Assembly: GCF_048564905.1 (NCBI RefSeq)
Contig: NC_133014.1
Location: forward strand, 1,178,001 to 1,242,000
DNA from: Vicugna pacos
Lineage: Eukaryota > Chordata > Mammalia > Artiodactyla > Camelidae
DNA: 64,000 nt
Direction: 5' to 3'
Below the pieces are notes generated by a model. It made no database searches and was not told the origin of the DNA. It saw nothing but the letters and a program-made list of their open reading frames with translations. Below are positions 60,233 through 64,000 of the stretch, one piece after another (position 1 is the stretch's first letter; each line of letters starts with the position of its first letter). Both the position numbers and the translations under genes were made by a program.

Positions 60233-63200
60233 ATGAGGGCTGGTCCCCTGCGAGACAGAATCCATTCACTAAACTCTCAAGGCCTCCTCCATAATTTCCA
60301 CAGGAATTGTGAGGGGGCATTCACTGAAGAATAGATGCAAAATAAAAACAACGGTACAAGTAAACTGCCAGCTAAAGCACATCGCTCACCCAGAGAAAAC
60401 AGAAAACACACAGCAGCGCGGACAACAGCCCAGTTTACAAACTCACTTCCACTGCGGCTTCCCTGGGTGAGAAGCCCTGTGTGTGCTAAGTTGTTTGGAT
60501 GCATGACTCCTCTGACCACTGAGCAAGACAGGCGTATTTTTAAAAATAAATTTCATAAATAAAGAGAGCTTTGGAAGCAGCTGATCAAAAGCACACGGCT
60601 ACGGTGGGATCCAAGCCCTATTTCACGATGTTTCTGACGCAGGATGAGAAGTAACTGCAGCAGGTGAGCGTAACGCCAGTGCTCCATCCAGTGTTGCAGC
60701 AGTAAAGTCGCGTTTTCAAGTGAGAAAGAAACTGGGGGAGATGGAACGCCGTGAGTCACTGGTAGAGACTTGAGTTTTTCTGGCCCCTGCTGTTTCCCTT
60801 GCAGATGCAACCAGAGCAGGATGTCAAAGAAGACTCAGTTCCGCCCGAATCCAGTCCTTCACCAGGGGGGCCTGGCGTCTGCACCGCACGTCCTGATGAG
60901 GCAGGCCCACGGCGGCGAGCGGCAGAGCGGATGTGTCCCGTCTCCTGTGTCCACACTCTGCACTCTGTCAGGAACGACCCCCTGCCCTCCGGGGTCGCTG
61001 CACCATGACAGTGGTGTCATTACCCAAGCCACTTCAGAGGCGAGCAGGTGACTCTCTGGGTTCTTGGTTCCTGATGCTCGGTCTCTCGGCTTCTTCTCAC
61101 CACGGGCACGGCCGCCAGAGACCCTCTGGGTCCTCGACATCAGGCCACCTCCACCTTCTCCCACAAGGTCTTCAGGTTCAGGTTTCCCGATTCCAGCCAG
61201 TGTCCGTTTCTTCCTGTGCCTCCACGTTTCCACACTAGGGTTGAACTACCTCCCACTGTCAGCCGGGTCTTGACTAACTGGCTTGTTCCAGAGGCCACAG
61301 CCGACCTATGTCCGGCCACATCACTAGACTAGTTTCCCTGGAGGGACAGCATTCAGGTGACGGGAGGTGATGCACACTGAGAGGCGCTGGGGACCTCAGT
61401 CTGCCCATGTAGTTTACATGATTATAAATTTATGCTACATATTAGTAGACATTACATAGGGCGTGTCAGAGCCTTCTTTGCCTAGGAAAACAATTTCTCA
61501 CTGAATTAATATTAAAACCACATTCCTGTATTAATGCTATGCACATTGTTTTTAATAATTAATATGCATGAAGTACATACTATGTTATATTACACTATGA
61601 CTCATTATATATCATTTTTCATATTATTCCTACTTTTATTTGTAGCCACATTAGTATTGGCCTTGCTGTTTCCCACCCCTGTGATCTCATGAACATATTT
61701 AGTATCTTTGTGCTTCAGAGTCCCTATCTTTAAAATATTAGTTTTGTATCTTAATGTTGTTTGAGGAATAACTCATGTAAATACATTACATTCATTAACA
61801 AACGTTATTAATATAATAACTCAGCGCAGTGAATAACACACACCAGGCATTCACTAAGTCTTAGCTTTCTTTCTAAGAATCTTCTCTCTGTTGGCACGAG
61901 CTGTGACTTTGACAAAAGAGACACAGAGCTTTCCCAAAGCTGCTGGGGGCACACGGGTCGTGAACTTCCAGACACTCCTGGAATATATCTTGGCTAGAAT
62001 ACCTTCTGCCAACAGGGTGAGAGAGCCCCACGGCCAAGGACCTTCGCACATGGGTTGCCTCTGTATCTTGCTATAACCTGAGCTGTTGAATAGCTGGAAT
62101 ACATGTGGCTTCTCTAAATCTCCCCTACGGCCCCCAGGATTCTTTTCTCTTGATAAAGTGATGAACACTAGATGTCACACAGGTGCCATCAGGGTGAAGC
62201 CCAGGCCTGACGGGTGTGTCAGTCAGGGGCTCGCTGCCCTCCACACCTGGAGCAGCCCAGCAGTCATCGCGTGCCTGCCTCCGACTTGGCGCTGGGACTC
62301 TCCAGGGCTGTGACGCTCCACGCCTCCTTTTCCTCATCTAGTGGCTGGCAGTCACGACAGAATCTGTGTTCTACGGCTGCTGTAATGATGAAGTTGGCAC
62401 ACAAAACATTTAGAACACGGCTTGACACTATTGCTCAGTTATTTTAGCCATTACCGCCAAGACTGCTTCCATAGCGACAGCTGCTGCACACCGGCTGTGG
62501 CCGCTGCTTCCGTCAGAGAACATGCACGTTCAAGCATGTCCTGCATATTTTGAGGTTTTTTTTGTCTCCAAAGAAATGCAAACTATGTGGAATATTTATA
62601 AAATGCAAGTTCCTTTGATCAAAAAGCCAAAGATCAAATTATCTAAGACAAGTTAACATGGAAATTCCACTAGTGAACATGTGTGGGGTTTTCCCTTTTT
62701 TAATAGATAGTAACACAACATACAGACACTGACATTGCACGTTCTGCTCCACAAGGGCTGCAGAAAGCCTGGCTGACATCCACAAAACCTGTATGTAACT
62801 TCACACCTAATGGTAAAAACTGAAAACTTCCTCCTAAATTTGAACTAAGGCACTTGGGTTCATTGAACGTTGCACTGGAAGGCTTAACCAGAACAGTAAG
62901 GCGAGAAAAAGAGAAAGTGCGTTAAAAAAAGAAAAGCAGGAAATAAACTGCCTCTATTCATAGAGGACGATTATATACGTGGAAAATTCTCAGCTATCTG
63001 CAGGACACTGCTAGAAATAAGTGCATTCAGCCAGGCGTCAATACACAAGGTCAGCGAAGAGAATTCAGTTGTAGGACAATACACCAGCACCAGCAGTCGA
63101 AACTGAAAGCAGCAACTGCGTTTATAACAGCGTCAACAGAAACAAGTTACTTAGCAATACACTTAGCAAACAGTTACAGACCTCTGTATCAAAAGCTGCA

Positions 63201-63368
63201 ACTCATTAGTTAGCTCTGACAAAATGAAGACAGACACCTACCGTGTGGATTTGAATATCAGATATTGCTGTCAACCTCCTGCAGTTTATCTACAGGTTCA
63301 ACAAAGTATGAATGAGTATTCTAGCTGGTTTTCCGTAGAAACTGACAAACTGATTCTATAATTCATAC

Positions 63369-63981
63369 GGATTAGAGTTCCATCCAGATATATGCCCAGT
63401 AGTGGGACTGTCCCCAGTGTTTACAGCAGCACTATTTACAATACCCAAGACATGGAAACGACCCAAATGCCCATCAACAGATGACTGGATAAAGAAGCTG
63501 TGGTATATTTATACAATGGAACACTACTCAGCCATAAAAAGAATATAATAATGCCATTTGCAGCAACATGGATGGACCTGGAGATTGTCATGCTAAGTGA
63601 AGTAAGCCAGAAAGAGAAAAATACCATGATATCACTTACATGTGCTATCTAAAAAGCCAAAAAAAGCACAAATGAACTTATTTACAAAACAGAAACAGAC
63701 TCACAGACTTAGAAAGCAAACTTATAGTTACTGGGGGGGAGGGGGTGGGAAGGAATAAATTTGGGAGCTTGAGATTTGCAAATGTTAACCACTATACATA
63801 AAAATAAATGAAAAACAAATTTCTTCTGTATAGCACAAGAAATTATATTCAGTATCTTGTAATAACCTTTAATAAAAAAAGAATATGAAAACAAATACAT
63901 GTATGCACATGCATGATTGGGACACTGTGCTGTACACAAGACACTGACACATTGTAACTGACTGTACTCGAATTAAAAAGA
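63369..63981 (+). mobile_element. L1 3' end with twin-priming inversion and target-site duplication
   Basis: From 63411 the + strand is sense L1: 'cagcactatttacaataccc', 'agatgactggataaagaagc', 'tggaacactactcagccata', the 3' UTR with a G-run at 63731-63746, and an A-rich end at 63973-63981. The first about 42 bases (63369-63410, 'atccagatatatgcccagta' and 'gtgggact') are the reverse complement of the ORF2 segment that should directly precede it. The whole is flanked by aattcatac (63360-63368 and 63982-63990). Confidence 0.88.
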
Positions 63982-64000
63982 AATTCATACAGAAATGCAA

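Larger units (their letters stand above)
27896..64000 (-). other. SPOCK3: SPOCK3 intron upstream of the first EC exon (3' part, at least 36 kb)
   Basis: From the AG at 27897-27896 to the window end I found no stretch matching the testican-3 Kazal domain, the Pro/Ser-rich PCPCPSDK segment or the N-terminal exons. Contents in order: AT-rich unique sequence (28.0-28.7 kb); GC-rich unassigned stretches (29.3-29.8, 30.6-31.8 kb); a CNE-like low-GC block (32.4-33.8 kb); mixed GC-rich sequence (34.1-36.0, 37.1-37.3 kb); a second CNE-like block (38.3-38.8 kb); GC-rich unassigned (38.9-39.6 kb); MIR scraps; unassigned (42.3-45.5 kb); an LTR-like stretch; L1 fragments at 47.5, 54.1, 57.1 and 63.4 kb; an AT-rich stretch (58.2-59.8 kb); and a MER5A copy at 60.1 kb. 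Confidence 0.8.

Noticed and set aside
1-64000. tRNA genes, tRNA-derived SINEs, CRISPR arrays or bacterial-type operons
   Set aside because: I saw no A/B-box pairs with a cloverleaf and no regularly spaced repeats. The window is ordinary mammalian intronic and flanking DNA.

Overview
This window is nuclear DNA of a placental mammal. The L1 3' ends (a sense tail at 57.1-58.1 kb and 63.4-64.0 kb, an antisense copy at 24.7-25.0 kb) look like cetartiodactyl L1s. No pig PRE-1, ruminant Bov-tA/BovB or whale CHR-type SINE was noticed, so a camelid is the best guess. That taxon call is an inference from remembered repeat sequences.

The only protein-coding gene I can support is SPOCK3 (testican-3) on the minus strand. 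Its last five coding exons are present, in order of transcription at 27895-27776, 20710-20489, 15728-15666, 12929-12810 and 10833-10670. All junctions are phase 1, all acceptors are AG and donors GT, and the frame stays open to a TGA at 10670-10672. The 3' UTR runs to about 9.18 kb and ends with AATAAA at 9202-9197. The upstream exons (signal peptide, N-terminal region, Kazal domain) must lie beyond position 64000: 27.9-64 kb is one intron of at least 36 kb in which I found no exon. Positions 1-9170 are the 3' flank.

Together the exons encode the C-terminal half of a secreted proteoglycan: the SPARC-type extracellular calcium-binding (EC) module with two EF-hands, a short linker, a thyroglobulin type-1 (Tg1) domain and an acidic tail. 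The protein is unusually diverged for a mammal. The Tg1 hallmark CWCV reads CLCV, the Tg1 exon is six codons shorter than the human exon as I remember it, and an extra cysteine sits inside EF-hand 2. Substitutions go with a strong GC shift at third codon positions, which begins abruptly inside the EC exon. GC-biased gene conversion is the simplest reading.

The rest is AT-rich intronic and flanking DNA with scattered GC/CpG-rich patches (14.1-14.3, 21.2-21.4 and 53.2-53.7 kb), several microsatellites, L1 fragments of different ages (one nested in an older L1 with a clear target-site duplication, one with a twin-priming inversion and duplication), L2/MIR scraps, one MER5A-like DNA transposon and one possible old solo LTR. 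Low-GC, repeat-poor stretches at 32.4-33.8 and 38.3-38.8 kb resemble conserved non-coding elements. Nothing points to a new gene system; the notable biology is the altered SPOCK3.
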